Source: Lycorma delicatula
Lineage: Eukaryota; Arthropoda; Insecta; Hemiptera; Fulgoridae
Assembly: GCF_047948215.1 (NCBI RefSeq)
Contig: NC_134456.1
Span: 13,417,730 to 13,481,729 of the forward strand
DNA: 64,000 nt
Direction: 5' to 3'
The position numbers and the translations under genes were made by a program. The notes below the pieces were generated by a model. The model had not been told where the DNA came from, ran no database searches, and worked only from the letters and a program-made list of their open reading frames with translations. Below, in pieces: positions 32,601 through 47,600 of this stretch. How positions within the stretch are numbered: the stretch's first letter is position 1; every line of letters begins with the position of its first letter.

Positions 32601-35600
32601 CCTAAGAAAAATATGACCTTAATTAGGCAAAATCTCGTGATACTGAGGGTGACCTTACTGCTTCATCCCCTTGACTTTTTAAGTTTAAAATTTAGTGACA
32701 TCAATTCCCCATTTATAGAAGTAATCTGACCAAGTTTCATCAAAATCAGTCCAATAGTTCTAGAGATGAGAAAGCCGCCTATGACCAAATTGGACTGGTT
32801 ACCATACTTAACCTTCTATAGCTATAGCTAATCTACAAGCTAAGAATACTTAAATCTTACTGTTATGATTATGATTTAATCCAATTTTATCAGATATTTC
32901 TGCTATTAAGTCATTAATACACAATATTCCATTCAAAATGTTGTCATTGATGTAGGAAACTACAATCCCTTTTGACGGTTGATTAGAAAATTATTTAAGT
33001 TTGGAAGTTTTTATTTCTAGCAAAATGTTTGTTTATCAATAATAATAAAAAGTTCATTAATTACTCTTTTAGTATCATTAAAATTTTAATCTTTTTATTT
33101 TGCATTAAAATTTTAAAACTTTTTAAATATGCAATTTTATTGTCTATGATGAAAAACATGACTAACTAAAAATCATTTGCGATTTTCTCAACTTATTGAA
33201 TGAAAATGTCATATCCTTAAAAAACAAATTAAAAATAAATAAAATAAAACAGCTACAGTTCACTAATGTACATTTTTAAAAATCATTTTCAGATCGTATT
33301 TCTCCAAAGATGGTGTAGAATATTCTGTATGTCGTGTGGTACTCGGTGCTTCAGATTTTGGTCTAAGATATTATTCATATGTACCAGAGTATGATCCTTC
33401 TCTAAAATCATTCAACTTAACTGAGGATGATTATTTATATAAGGTTACATATCAAATAAACTTTTTATACTACCAAGGCAGTAATGATAGAATATAAGGA
33501 TTTATTTGTAATTTTTTGTTTGCTTTTTTTATAAACAACAAGAAAAACAAGGGACTCAGGACTCTTCCCCATAGCATTCTGCATTCTATGTTTTAAAATA
33601 GGGACCTTGATTTTACATGTTTATTCTTAAAAAATAAATTTTCTATTGCCTGTTTTATGGTTTCAAGCTAATCTTGTTACTAGTTTCCCAGTTTATTCCT
33701 GGTATAAATCTCAAATTTTTAATTAAATTTTATTGATCATTCTTCTAAAAGAATAAAAATAATCATTCTCTCATTGCATTTTTTCATTATTAAATGATGC
33801 TACTGCATCTTGATAATTGTGATTTTAAAAAACTATTATCTACACAAAAAGAAAAAGAAAATTATAATTAGGTAAATTTATAAGAATGGTGTCAGTGCAA
33901 ATGACAACAGTACTTATAGTTCAAATTGGCTAGGAGGTAGAAATATTAGTTCCATTAACTTAAATTGAGTTAATAATTCATTCTTCGCAAGATCAAAATT
34001 CTATAGAAGGTTAACATTAAAATTTCTATACACTATGATATTTAATTAAATAATAATTTTAAACAGTTCTGATAATATAGAAGAAGGTTTCAAAAACACT
34101 GGAAGATCTATAAGTTGCCATCAATATCGACCTAATGCTTGTTCTTATTACTCATTACAAAGTATTTCATCTTTTTCAGTTTTACTTTGTAGGATAATGA
34201 ATCTTAATATAGGTAGCCTTAAAGTTCAAATAATTAATTCTTTTAATCACTCAAACCAAGGAATCAGAGTTTGATATTTTAAGATCATTTTAAGGATTAT
34301 CTTGTCTGCTGTTTCATGTATTACATTAGAATTTACTTCACTTTCATGAAAATAGCTGTAAATGTTATTTATTACATTAGAAGTAGTCAGAATACAGGTT
34401 ATGGGAGAAATGTGAAGAATTTAACACAGCAGTTGTTTCAAAGATGAAAAAATCCCATAATTTAAAAAAAAATTCTCCAAAATTCTCAATGTAAGGTTTT
34501 TTCTAGAACAATTTTGATTTGATTTTAAGTGGACGTTTTTTGTTCCATGCCTAAAATGGTCTTTTAGTTGTGAATCATCTACTCCGATGCAAAAATTGTA
34601 TAAATCAATAAGTACGCCTTCATCAAGATTTTTGCCTTTGAGAGGTAAATCATGTGAGCCAGAAAAAATTACACAAGGAACAACTGAGGACAGTACTTTT
34701 TTGTTTTTTTCTACTTATTTTCATAAAAATTGGTGAAGTTGGATGTACACTGGAACGCCCTCCATGAACGATTTTGCAGATTCCTTTGCAGTCTGATGGC
34801 CCTGGGAATGTACATGCACTTTGCAATAATCATGCACATCCTTGTACTTAGTGAGAGGTCTGGTAGAAAAAAAATATCAACCACCTCTCATTGTTTTTTT
34901 TTTTGTTTTTTTTTTTGTGTTGTTTGTGGGTGAAAAACGCCTGGGCGTTATCATTGCCCGGAATTTTATTAATAAAAGGGTAAAATAACTTCAAAAGAAT
35001 AAACTATATAAGGTGTAAACATAATATTAATCATATAATAAAAATTTACTAAAACAAGCCAAGAAGGCAAAATAAAACTCAAAACTAATACTACAGACGA
35101 AGTTTATAAAATATATAAGTTAAAATAATCGAATAAAGAAACTATATAAAACTTACCTATTTCCGATGGGTTGTGCAAAAATCCCCTCCCCAGATAGTAA
35201 AATTAAATACATAGAACCAAAAAAATCAAAATTGAAAGTAAAGGTTAAAATTATTAAATAAACTCTTCTTACAGAAAAGCATATATGATAATATTAAACT
35301 CTTTGGAGTAACCTGGTACTATGCAAAAAGAGAAACATCCGGTCAAAAATTCTGTTTTATTGCACAAGATATCACGGATGTTTCTGGGTATATTAAACTG
35401 ACAATGCAATGCCGCATAACATATGCAGTCCACGAGAATGTGGTGCAAAGTCATGCAGCAGTTGTATCATGTGCATAGGCTTCTCCTGACATTAGGTATT
35501 CGTGTGTGATCCTCGTATGTCCTAACCGTAACCGGCAGAGGACCACTTCCTCAAAACAAGATTTTCTGCAAGAGGAGCCCCATGGCAACACTGAATCTTT

Positions 35601-38600
35601 AATCCGTCGGAGTTTATTATCGACGGTAGTCGCCCACTCACTTTGCCACCTTGCTCTCAGTGATTGTTTTATACAATTGATGAAATCAAAGGTAGTAACT
35701 CGGGTGGTGAAAGGAGGTTGAATACATACTTCTTTGGCAGCAGAATCTGCTCTTTTGTTACCTAGAATCCCAATGTGGCTAGGGATCCAGCAAAAACCTA
35801 CCTCTCTGTTGCGTTTACCTAACTCAGCGATTTTATCATAAATGTCATTGACATTTATGACTCTCATTGTTCTGGCTGACGGCAGAAACAACATACAATA
35901 TTTACAGAAAACACCTCTGAGTCACCCTGAGCAAACTACTTATAGTGAGTATGCGTAAAGCCACTGATGATTGAATTTCCTCTTGAGGTATTTGACATCT
36001 GCCGCAAATTCATAGTTCTTCAAAGATACCCAGACATTTTCTAAGAGATATTTTCTTCTTATCAACCGGCATAGTGCTCACAGGCCAACGAATTTTCCAG
36101 TATCCTCTTCATGACAAACATCATCTTCAATTTCACTTTCACTGTGTTGTAAATAGGTTTGAACTGTAGAAGAAGGCTCTGTAGTCACAGTGTTTGAACC
36201 AAAGGGTGATTATACTTCCTTATCCCTATCCTCATTGGTGCTGCTGGTATTTATTTTGTTTAATTCACTGCAAGAAAAAATAAATTTAATTTCATAAAAC
36301 GTTGATGCAGACGCAGTCGTAGCATCTTGCTGCATTGATTTGACAAGTAAGGTTCTAACTGATATTTTTCTTAAAATTGAGTTTTATATGGTATATGACT
36401 ATACCAGGTGGTGCTGGTAAGTAATAGTAGTTCTTAAATCTTCTCACAGATGTTGTGAGTGTCTCTATTTTGTTGTTTCTTTCAAAATGTTTAATTTTAA
36501 ATTTTTCAAAATTTGTTTATTTATATATATTTTTTTGTTTTATTTCTTTTTTAATTTGTCCCATCTTGGAAGGGGAGGCACCTGCCCTCTCTCTTACCTG
36601 CCTTCTGGAAACACCCATGACATCTTCTGAATTGTGATTAATTTTGTAGTTATTTAACATGAATACTGTCATCAAGGTAGTTAACTTAAATTATTTCATG
36701 TGTTTATATTAATTAGTAATAAGATTCTGTCCACATCTACTACTATTTTATAAGTATTAGCGCATGTTTTTATGCAATACTTTAATCAGATTTTATCGCA
36801 TTTTCCCTTGATCCATCAAAGCAAATGCTGTAGCAGTCCTTTTTATAAACTACGGAACTGCAAATCTAGCCATTACTAACATGATTTGAATAATTTATTA
36901 TTATGCACTGATCAAAATAAAAGATTTATTTATTTATATTGGTTTTTTTTAGATTTGATGACAAAAATAACTAGTCTGTCTTCTCCAACATTAAGAGGTG
37001 TCTCTTATAGCTTTTTGCAAAAAAAAACCAGTCGTCAAAAACTTACTTTTGTAATTTTATCATATTAATTCATTTTTAGATACACAAAAATAAAATTTTT
37101 TTAATAAACTTCATGAGTCCTCATCAAAACATACTGGATGAAAAAGTGATATATCTCCCAAAGTAGTCAACCACTGAAATGTCAAATTAGTAAAAGGTTA
37201 TTAATGCATTTAATACTATTAGTATTATTATTGTTTCTCTTTGTTCTTACACCTTAATGACCTCACATTATCACTATTTTTTTAATCATTCATTTACTGC
37301 TTTGATGTGCACTATAAATCTTGAATATTCCAAGAGAAGCATATCATCCCATAGACATCTTTCATTTTCCCCGAATGAAAAGATATCCACGCATTCTACA
37401 AATTCCAGCAGAAATAGAATGCCACATTCAATTAATTTTTTTTTTTTTTTTTACATAAAATAACAAGATATCTTGTTTTTAAAATTAAATACTACAAATC
37501 CTGTGCAGTCTATTGAATAAAACTTTTATATTGTGACTTTAAAGATGAGTAGATAAACTTTTTTTTTGCATTCCTAAGATTTTTAAATAGTTTTTCTTAT
37601 TGACTAAAAATGATCCAGCAATATTACAGTAAGTTTAAATTGGTAAACAGTACTCACCATAAGAAGTTAAAATCTTCTGTTCTGATTCTGCCAATACACA
37701 TTTTATTGAAAAACAGTTGCAGTGTTCGTTTTTGCCCACCTAACTATTGCCATTCTTTGTACTGGCTCAGCCTTACTCTTATTTGCACGAAGTTACCTAC
37801 AGCACATAACTATTTTTTTGTTCTAGATTTCTTGCTCAACTATCTAAATCTGCTTATACTACCAGCAGTTTATTAATAATAATAATAAATTATTTAAATA
37901 CATTTGTTAGAAATCTTATTTTAATAACTGCAGTTATTTACAATAAAATAATACTCAGCAAAACAATACTATGGACTGTAAATTATGGAAAAGATAGCAT
38001 TTCTCACTCAATAATGAAGCAATGTATAAAATTTCATCCTCTACAAATCTTCAACAATTATTTTGTTTTATGTTAACCATTATAATTTAGAAAAAAAAAA
38101 TTCTTTTACAATCAAGGAAAATAGTTTCTATCTTACTAAAGGATTAAAAACTGAAAATGTAAAGACTCAAAAAAAGATTGGTTCAGGGAAAAATACTGCA
38201 CCACCTCATTGAAAGGAGTATATATAATCAGTTAAATTATCAGGAAAGTCTGCTAGCTGCACTGAGAAATTTTATAGCTATTTTTAATATTCTAAAGGTA
38301 TACATGTTATTTGCTTATAATATGGTAGAAATAAAAATGTAAAAACATTGCTATCAGTAATGTACTTATAGTAAGTGATCTTATAAAGCATGAAGCATTT
38401 AATAATATGTTTATAAGAGTATTATGTGGATTTACTTTTAAATTATTTTTACATTTCCTTTGATTTTAGATACCTCAAATAAAAAGAGCATTAAACATGT
38501 CAAGTAGACCTATAAGTTTGTTAGGATCAACATGGTCTCCACCAAACTGGATGAAAGTTAATAACGTTATATCAGCACAGTATTTGCAAAAAGAGTTTCA

Positions 38601-41600
38601 GCAACTTTGGGCAGATTATCATGTGAAGTAAGTTATTACATTTATGTAACATAGTTTAATTAATGTTATATTTATTACATGAAATATATTACTGAGTTGG
38701 GTGCTATCACCTTATAATCTAATAGGGACCTTCTCTGTTTTCATCCAATGCATCTACTGCTAGATCTTGCTAAAATTTCATACTATTCATGGTATCTATC
38801 AATAAATTTTTATTGATAGAAACTTCTTAAAAATTTCTTGCATGGTTTTTTTTTATAAGAAAAATAATTCCATTGTAGCAAATAACAATCTGTTAATACA
38901 TAATTATCTAAGTGAACTAACTGATTTTTACATTATAACTAATTTTATAGGGTGGCTGAATAAAATTAATTAAACATTAGAAAAATCTCAGATACTGGAT
39001 CGTTAAGTAAGATAGATATAAATTGATTCTTAAATTCTCAAAAGAATCAATTTATGAGATCAATATATCAATAAATCTGATATATTTCTCATTAAAGATA
39101 TATTTATGTACATAAAAAAATATGTTAATAGATTTAAAATGATACTTCATTGAAAGGCAATATTTTTCAGATTAGTATTTAAAGATTTTTAATATACATA
39201 TGTTTATCAATAAAAGTAATTATACCTAATATATTAGTATCTTTATTCACAAAAAGAATAAAATATCAGATGCTGTAAAAGATAATTCAATGCTTTCTGC
39301 CATCACCCAAGGTAGTTCATCAATATTCCTTTCCTACTGTAAAAAAACACACCCCTTCTCTAATGAGTTGCTCTGCAGAAATTTGAAATTAGAATATATT
39401 TATTAGTTTTACATTACTTCATCTTAACCAGCAGTTAATCCCAAACACAGAACTCTTCATCTATACATAAAGTTGTTCAAGCATTTCAATTTTATTAGCA
39501 TATTGATTGTTTTAATAAAAAATAGAAGTAATCAATTTATGTGAAGAAGAATAAAAACAGCTGTGATATTTTTTAATTGCAGTATATTAAACAAATTTCA
39601 CCATCCTCTTTAAAATGGAACGTTTTTTCTAAGGTACCTCGGACAAGAATTGTGCTCTGAATCAAATGGTCAAATGATTTATATATTTCTTCTATAAATC
39701 CATTAAATTAGGTAGATTTCATAAGAAAGCTACCTAATGTAATAGGTACCATGATTTGACTTCTGGAAAATTTTGACATATCTTTGCATTTCACAACCCC
39801 CAGACCCCAAAACCACTGTCAGTTCAAAAGTTTATACAGAGTCATTCACGGGAACCGGATGTTTTTAAAATAATCATAAAAAATTGATTATTTACTTTAA
39901 AAAAGTTTTATTGATATTGAAACACTTGTTAAATCAAAGCATTTGCTACTTACTCATGAACGAAATATTATGTCCGGCAAGTGATGTCCATTTTGGGCAA
40001 TACATTGTTGTAGCCATTCACGGAAACTGGCCTCAATTCTTGGCAGCATGTCTACATCAATCTGGGTGACGTGATGACGAATTGCGATCTTTAGGTCCTC
40101 TAATGTACGCGGTTTATTGCCATACACACGCGATTTCAGAACCCCCGCAGAAAAAAATCACAATTACTCAAGTCGGGGGACCGAGGGGGCCAAGGAATGT
40201 TGCCGAATCTGCAAACGATCCGTCCCGGAAACAAGTTACGGAGAACAGCCATCGTTGCCCTCGCTGTGTGCGCTGTAGCTCCATCCTGCTGGAATAACAC
40301 ATTTTGAAAATCGATTCCCCGGTTTCGTAACTCAGGGATGAAAAACGTATTCAACATCGCAATGTAAGAATCAGCTGTTACAGTTACGGCAGCGTCATTT
40401 TCTTCAAACAAATATGGTCCAATAACACCGACCTTTCCTATTGCACACCAGACAGTCACCTTTGGGCTATGAAGTGGTCTCTCGTGAAGCCGATGCGGGT
40501 TTCTTTCTGCCCGATACCGGCAATTCTGTTTGTTGACGAAGCCATTCAGATGAAAATGGGCTTCGTCACTCATTAACAATAACAAATTTTCATTTTCTTC
40601 GAAAACGGTAAGCGTTTGTCGACAAAATTGTAATCGCTGCGTGAAATCTTGCTCGTTTAACTGCTGCACGACGGCTATCTTGTAAGGATGGAAATGCAGG
40701 TCTGTATCCAAAATTCGTCTTACCGTACTTGTGCTCATTTGAAGCGCTGCTGAATGCCTCTGAATAGAGCGGCGTGGGCTTCTGACAATGGCTTCCCTTA
40801 CTCGTTCGATGTTCTCCGGAGTGCTAGCAGTCGGGGACCCGGTGGTTTTTTCTTCAATATTGAACCGCATGTTCGAAGGTTGTTTACCCATCGTAATATT
40901 GTGTTACGAGAAGGGACGCTTGCATTACGATGGATATTAAACTGACGGGGGAAATCTCGCTGAACAGCAGTTACGGATTCGTCATTTCGCACAAAACTGT
41001 CATACACGTACGGTTACACATACACGTACACGTTGGTCTAGCGTCCACGGCTCCATCTCAACGACTAAAATGTAAATGCTAAGAACAAAGGAAACGTCAG
41101 ACACCAGCCACGTGCCCCTCCCACCACGAACGCCCGAGTACAACCCACTTCAAAAACATCCGGTTCCCGTGAATGACTCTGTATATACATTTATATATAT
41201 TTATTTCACTTTCTTGTGGACATGATAAACTGCCGTGATTTTGTGCCAATTACTTTCAAATTGATACATAAAATATAACAACCCAAAATCTCGGTCGGGT
41301 TCGTTAATGGGCAAAATCAGACAATGGAGTGGAATTGGGGGGGGAATTCAAAAAAATATTGCTATAACTTTCTTATTAAGTAAAATATCGAATTCATTTA
41401 AAGTTTCTACTATTCTTTGGATAAGGGCTTAAAACTTATCTAAGTAAGGTTTTTTGATATCACCAACCATTGGCCCAGTAGGTGGGAAAAAATGGGGTTT
41501 GGAAACAAAAAAAATCATACTTCCCTTAATAGGCACAATATCAAATCAGTTTAAAGTGGTCGTTGTTATTCCTCTATACATTACCTAAAATTTTTGTCAG

Positions 41601-44600
41601 AAACAATTTTTGCTGTGACTAACCCTTATGGCAAGGGATGACCAAATTATTGCTACAATTGGAAGATAGGGCTTGTTGTATGCTAAACATGTGAAACTTT
41701 TTTCACATCCAACCATTGTTGTATTGAGTAAATTTGAAGTTTTTCTTAACTTTAAAGTGGAAATCTTTTTTATCCCCTACTTAGCACTGGTGAAATCTAC
41801 CTCTTCCTTCCAGCATGCCGAAAGGGATTTTTTTTATTTATTAATAAAATCTATTTGGTCTTTTTGAAAGATGTGTTGAAATAAGTTAACAAATAGTGAG
41901 TAATCTATTATTTTAGATAGCTTGTTTTTTTCACATTCTTCTCATTTTAAAATTTACCCATAATGTATAATAATTATTCATCACAATTTAGAGTCCATGT
42001 AAAGTAACAACCCTGCTTAAGAGCAAAGGTAACATAGTAGGTTATTTATATTTTGTAAAATTATGGATTATCTTAACATCAGTAAAAGTAGACAATGGGA
42101 TATTTTTAAGTTTTGATTTGTCGCAATGAGAAAAGATAATTTCTTAATTTTAATAAGATATGAATTTTTTAATAGTAGTTGCTTTTATTATTTTTGTTAT
42201 ACTCTCACACTAATAATATGAAAAATTCCTTTTCATTTTGTTATAATTTGTAACCCATTTTTTTTTTATTTTAAATTTCCATGAATATATTTAACAGCAT
42301 CAATGAACAATCGATATGATGTAATGGAATAATTTTCAGCTTGTACTCATATATATATAAGAAACAACTCATAAACTGAAAGACAAGTTTTTGTACAATA
42401 GTAACTATCATCAATGACATTATTCTTTAGCCAGATACCAAAAATGAGTTCAAAGAAATTCTAGATGACATTTATGCCATTCAGAAGAATTTTTGTTAAA
42501 TAAGAAATTCAGTTTAAAAATAAATAAGAAAAATTAATGAATTTTAAAAAACGTTTGTCACGTAAATGTTTATCTGCCAATCTCCTTGGCCGAGTGCTAG
42601 TATCTCAGTCTTTCATCCAGAAGTCTCAGGTTCAAATCCCAGACAGGCATGATATTTTTCATAAACTAGAAATCTCCATTTTCACATTCCCATGCTTCTT
42701 TGATGAAATAGAATAAAATAAAACTAAGGTAATGAAATTTGATGAAAACAATAACAAGCAATTAAAGTTTAAGAAAGACAAACATTTTACATTAGAACTT
42801 ACAGAATTTTGATATTTAGGAAGTAAAATTAGAAATAATGAATACAATAAGCAAAGTTAAAAACCTGATTGACTCAAGTTAGAAGAGAGAGCTTTTATGA
42901 AATAATATGCTTTTAAGAATAATACTAATATCCAGTATAGATAAAAGTAGAAATATTCTTAAAATTATTTGTATGGAATGGAGCATTTTGTGGTACCAAA
43001 ACAATGATAATAAAATTAATCAAGAAAAAAAGAATAGTCCTTTGAAATCTAGTATTACATGAGGCTACTAAAAACTAGCCAGGTTAAAGTACGAAAAGAA
43101 GAACTGTTAAAATGAAAAGGAGGAGAGAAAAGTTTGGAGCAGAATCTTGTCAAGAAATGAACTAGGTCTGCGAGTGAATTATATTAAAATATCCAGCATT
43201 AGTTAATTTTTTAACAGAGAAATGTGTTAAAAGGAGAATTCTATAAAGGAATATGAATTATTCCTAACTACATATTAACTATAAATATATTAACTATAGC
43301 AATTTATAAATCATGTAGCTGAGGATGTAAAATACAGTAAATAAAAAGTTGACATTAAAAGATTAGCTCGGTACAGAAAAGAGTGGAGAATAGCATTGCC
43401 TCAGTCAAATGACAGATGATAATTTGTAACATAAATATTTTGTAATGTTAAACTGCACAAATTAAAACACTCATATATATTGAAAATATTACACTTTTAA
43501 ACTAAAAAAAAAACCTATACTGCTTGAAGTTACTATCATCTTAATCCAGAATTATTAATTGGAAGTTTTATGTTGTAACAGCAGTTGTTACCATACACTT
43601 AACGTAGATTTTGATGTGTTTTATGTCTACTTTTGTCATTTTGGTCATACATATTGTATTGCCATTGTTATTTTCCCTTGTATTTTATTTATTAGCGCAA
43701 TTTTAGTTTAATAGTTTTATAATTATTTTCTTGATTAATTATTTATTTCTTTACTTATATTTTTTACAGAATGTTTGATACGTTTAAAGCTGAAGGTATA
43801 GATTTCTGGGGTATGACAACTGGTAATGAACCCATTACTCTTTTCCAGTTTCATTTATTCTTTCCTAGTCTTATTATGTTTCCAGAAGAACAGCGAGACT
43901 GGGTTATTAATAAATTGGGTCCAACACTAAGAAAACATAATTATACTACAAAAATAATTCTGTTAGATGATCAGCGACTGTATGCATTATGGTGGATGAA
44001 GACGGTAACTTGCACTTCATACATTATATGTTACTGTTACAGTAAACTTGTAAAATTATATTGCATCATGGAATAAGTTATTTCTTTGAAATAACTAATA
44101 ATGTCTATTACAGACATGATTGATTATTTCAAAAATAAGTTTCATATGCTTTCTCTATTGTCTTATATTTATCAATTATACAAAATATTATTATGAACTC
44201 ATAGTATCTATATTTCTGTTGGTTGTCATGTGAGAGATTACAATTTTATTTACCAGAGCAAAGGAAGCAAGCGACACAATCTTTGTAAAAATTGCCATTT
44301 TCATAACACAGTTTATAAAAATTATTTTAAAAAGGGTTTATACTGCTCAGCAGATTGTATACACAAACAAATAAATGAATAGAGGGGGTCCAATACTACC
44401 AGGATGGTTAGTCCCAATCTGTCAAGCTAATTTGCATTCGTATAAAATACAGTATAAGATCTAAACAAATAAATGAATAGTCCATTCAGGTCGTACATAA
44501 TTATACATTATGTAAATTGTATCCAGTATAGCAGGTATCTCATTCCATAGATAACAGAACTGCACAAGCATTTGACTAGAAGAATCAAGGGAAACCACAG

Positions 44601-47600
44601 AAACCCCTTGATCAGAGGAGCATAACAAACTACAAAATTAATAAAGAAAAAAGAAAAAAATTATCATAAACAGAGTAAATATGCAAAAATAATAATTGTA
44701 AGATTGAAATAATAACATTTCAACAATTCAGAATTAAATAAATGAAATTGGTACAGAATAAAATAACTTTGAAGATATTAAATGATTAATATCTGGTTAG
44801 ATAAAATGAACTTAAATATTATTTTAGTAGGTGTTCATTAAACAAATACGCAGAAAATTCATATTTATCTAATTTGAACTGTTTATAACATCATCAACCA
44901 ATCATTATTGTTTCTGTAAATGTATATTTTAATTTTATTTTAAATTAACTAATCTGAAGATCTTTATAATATTAGATGATTGTTAGATCTGTTGCGATGT
45001 GGAGGACCATAAAACCTTTGTGGAAGGTTTTAGAGCAAGTATGAACTAGATGCATAGGTGATGAATTGAAACAACGCCTTGTTATTTATTGAATTGTTAT
45101 TTAATTTCTTGTCATCTTGACCTTTTGATAACGTATAATTGAACATCTAACATATAATTGACCTTAAGAACAAATAAGTATACAAATAAAATTAACGCTT
45201 ACATATACAAATAAGATAAGTGTTCATCCGAATATTCGTATGTGCGTCCATCTGGACTGAATGTACAACATGACCACTCTGGGTCAGATTCTGGCGCCAA
45301 ATGAATACAGGTCGCTACATCATAATGACCACTCTTTGCGGTATTATGATGTAGGACATCGTATGACAATAGCTTGTCGGAGAGCTCTAGCCCACACCAG
45401 GTAACAGCACCCGACAGCAAAAGTAGAATGTAACAGTAATTTATTAAAATAGAAACTAAATTCTAATAGGCCTTTCTTGTAAATAAACAGCTGTGACATA
45501 TTACTTGAAAAGTTCTGTTGTTTTTGGGTTGATGCTAGTTATTAAATACTATTATTTTATTTTAGGAATAAATAATTTTTTATTTACTAAAAATTGGTGT
45601 ATGTGAATCGTATTTATTAACATAAACAAAAAATATCTTAGTCTATTTTTGTATGCTGAAAAATTGTTCTAACTTTTTAACTAACCCCAAGATGTAATAC
45701 AATGGTCCTTTGGAAAGTCCAAAGTTTATTTGACACAAATAAACCACAAGATTTTTCATAGATTTTTTTTTCAAACCTGTCAACTTGCAATTAGAAACAT
45801 TTAGACCAAATGACTGTTCAACTTTTAAATGCTCTCAGTAAAATGTAGTAAAGTTGTGTAAAAAAGTGGTTGTCTCTGCTTTGATGTGAAATTTTAAGGG
45901 AACCTTCACCCAGCAACCCATCTCTTCAGATTTGGAAGAAGTAAACACCAGAAGCCAAATACAGAGTATGTGGAAGCACTTCAAGGCATAGGTCATGGGG
46001 TTTTGTAACAAAAACCTTAGATATGTGTGCAGACACATTATGGTTAAAAGAAAACTTTTTCAAAGAAACATTTTTTAAAGAAAACTTTTTTTGACTAGTT
46101 GTGGACATTTGTCTTGAATAGAACTCAGTATAGACTACACTGATAGAAAAAAAAAAATTATGTTTCTCTAAGCATGATACTATTTCTTGAATTGCTTTTT
46201 TGCGTACATTACAGATCTGTAAATATAATTTTCTATCAGCCTTAGTTATAAATAAATTATGCTTAAAAAAGATTAAGCGAAAATATAGTTAAAATCTGTA
46301 AAACTTATAATTTTGCATGGTCATACCTGTGTTAGAATGATTTCACTGATGATTTTCTTTTATAAATAGCCTCAGGCAGATCCTGAATTAATGTCCAATA
46401 GTAAATGCCTAGCATGTTAATATTCCATTTCCCTTTATAGCGGCTTTCCATCACCAAAATGTCTTGATGGAAACGCTCACCGTATCCATCACTTACATCT
46501 CCGAGGTTGTCCGAGAAAAAATCCAGATGTGAGTAGAGGAAATGTATTTTCAAAGACATATTGCATCCCATAGCTCTGTATGAAGTAAGAAGTTGATTAA
46601 CAATATCGTGGTAATAGTCGGATTTTTGTTGGCTGAGAAAATTTTTGCAAACGTCTTTAAATGAAGCCCAAGCTACACTTCATAGCTCATCAATATTTGT
46701 GCAATAATCCAAATTATTTTTTTAAAGTAAATTTCAGCCTTGTTTTGATCCTCACAGTTTAGCTTGACTTTTTTATAAATTTAAATCCCTAACCAAGTCA
46801 TTTAATTCACCTTGTGGTATAAGATGTGGCTTACTGCAAGATAATTTTAAATCAACATCATTGTTGTATTTTTCAGTACTGCCTAATTCTTCTTCTCTAT
46901 TTTAGAAATATACATTCACAGGTGGCTCAGGAGCTAGAATAATTTCAAGGTACAAGCCTGATTGCAGATTGCAATGAAGGATATTTTACAGTATGTTTAG
47001 ATTTTTTAGAAATTCCAGACACACTTATTAAACAAAAGTAACAATCAGTTACATGATCCTTTGGTTTATGCCAAACCATAGGTACACCAAATGGCAAAGC
47101 CTTCCATACACCTTTCAGCCATCCTCTTAAATATACAGAGCAATTAGTGCATACTATATGAGGAGCCCACATCTTATCTTGATCACCACTTTTACACTGA
47201 AAGTACAAATGATATGTCTTTTTAAATAAAGGTGTAATGTTTTTTATATTTGATTTTATGGTAAGCTCACCACATACGAAATGCGACAATAAAGTAATGA
47301 GACTGATTTTTCTTTGCAAGATGTGGCAACCCTGCAGCTTGTGTAGGCACACCATCTTTGACCTTAGTCTATAAGCTACTTCTAGTCCAAGCGGCACATT
47401 GATGCAACTGCTCAGTCGTGAGTTGTGCTGTAATAAGTGAACACGTATTTGTGTCTCTCGTCACAGAAATGAAACCGCAAAATATTGCGCATGGGTATGC
47501 CATTTCTTTTTGCGTTAAATCGGGTGAAAACACGACGACAACTTATGGTAAGCTTCAGAAGGCTTTTGGAGAGGAGGTTATGTCAAGAGCTCAAATTTTT

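Larger units (their letters stand above)
33444..38469. other. Glucosylceramidase intron C-D
   Basis: About 5 kb. It contains the Jockey-like LINE tail (34893-35950). The stretch 36060-36300 (minus strand, rich in Ser/Glu codons) may be another coding relic, but I do not recognise it. Poly-T occurs at 37437-37452. The rest is AT-rich with no signal. Confidence 0.5.
38628..43769. other. Glucosylceramidase intron D-E
   Basis: About 5.1 kb. It contains the DUF4817-type element (39835-41183), a repeat-like block at 41280-41660, a tRNA-like SINE head (42581-42660) and an RTE 3' relic (42740-43435). The remainder is AT-rich without recognised features. Confidence 0.6.

Noticed and set aside
42581..42660. 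Functional tRNA gene
   Set aside because: A-box and B-box-like sites are present, but the ends do not pair as an acceptor stem. I kept it as a SINE head or tRNA pseudogene.
45199..45420. Minus-strand frame MLSGAVTWCGL... as a gene
   Set aside because: No start context or recognisable domain; lies within the possible LTR.
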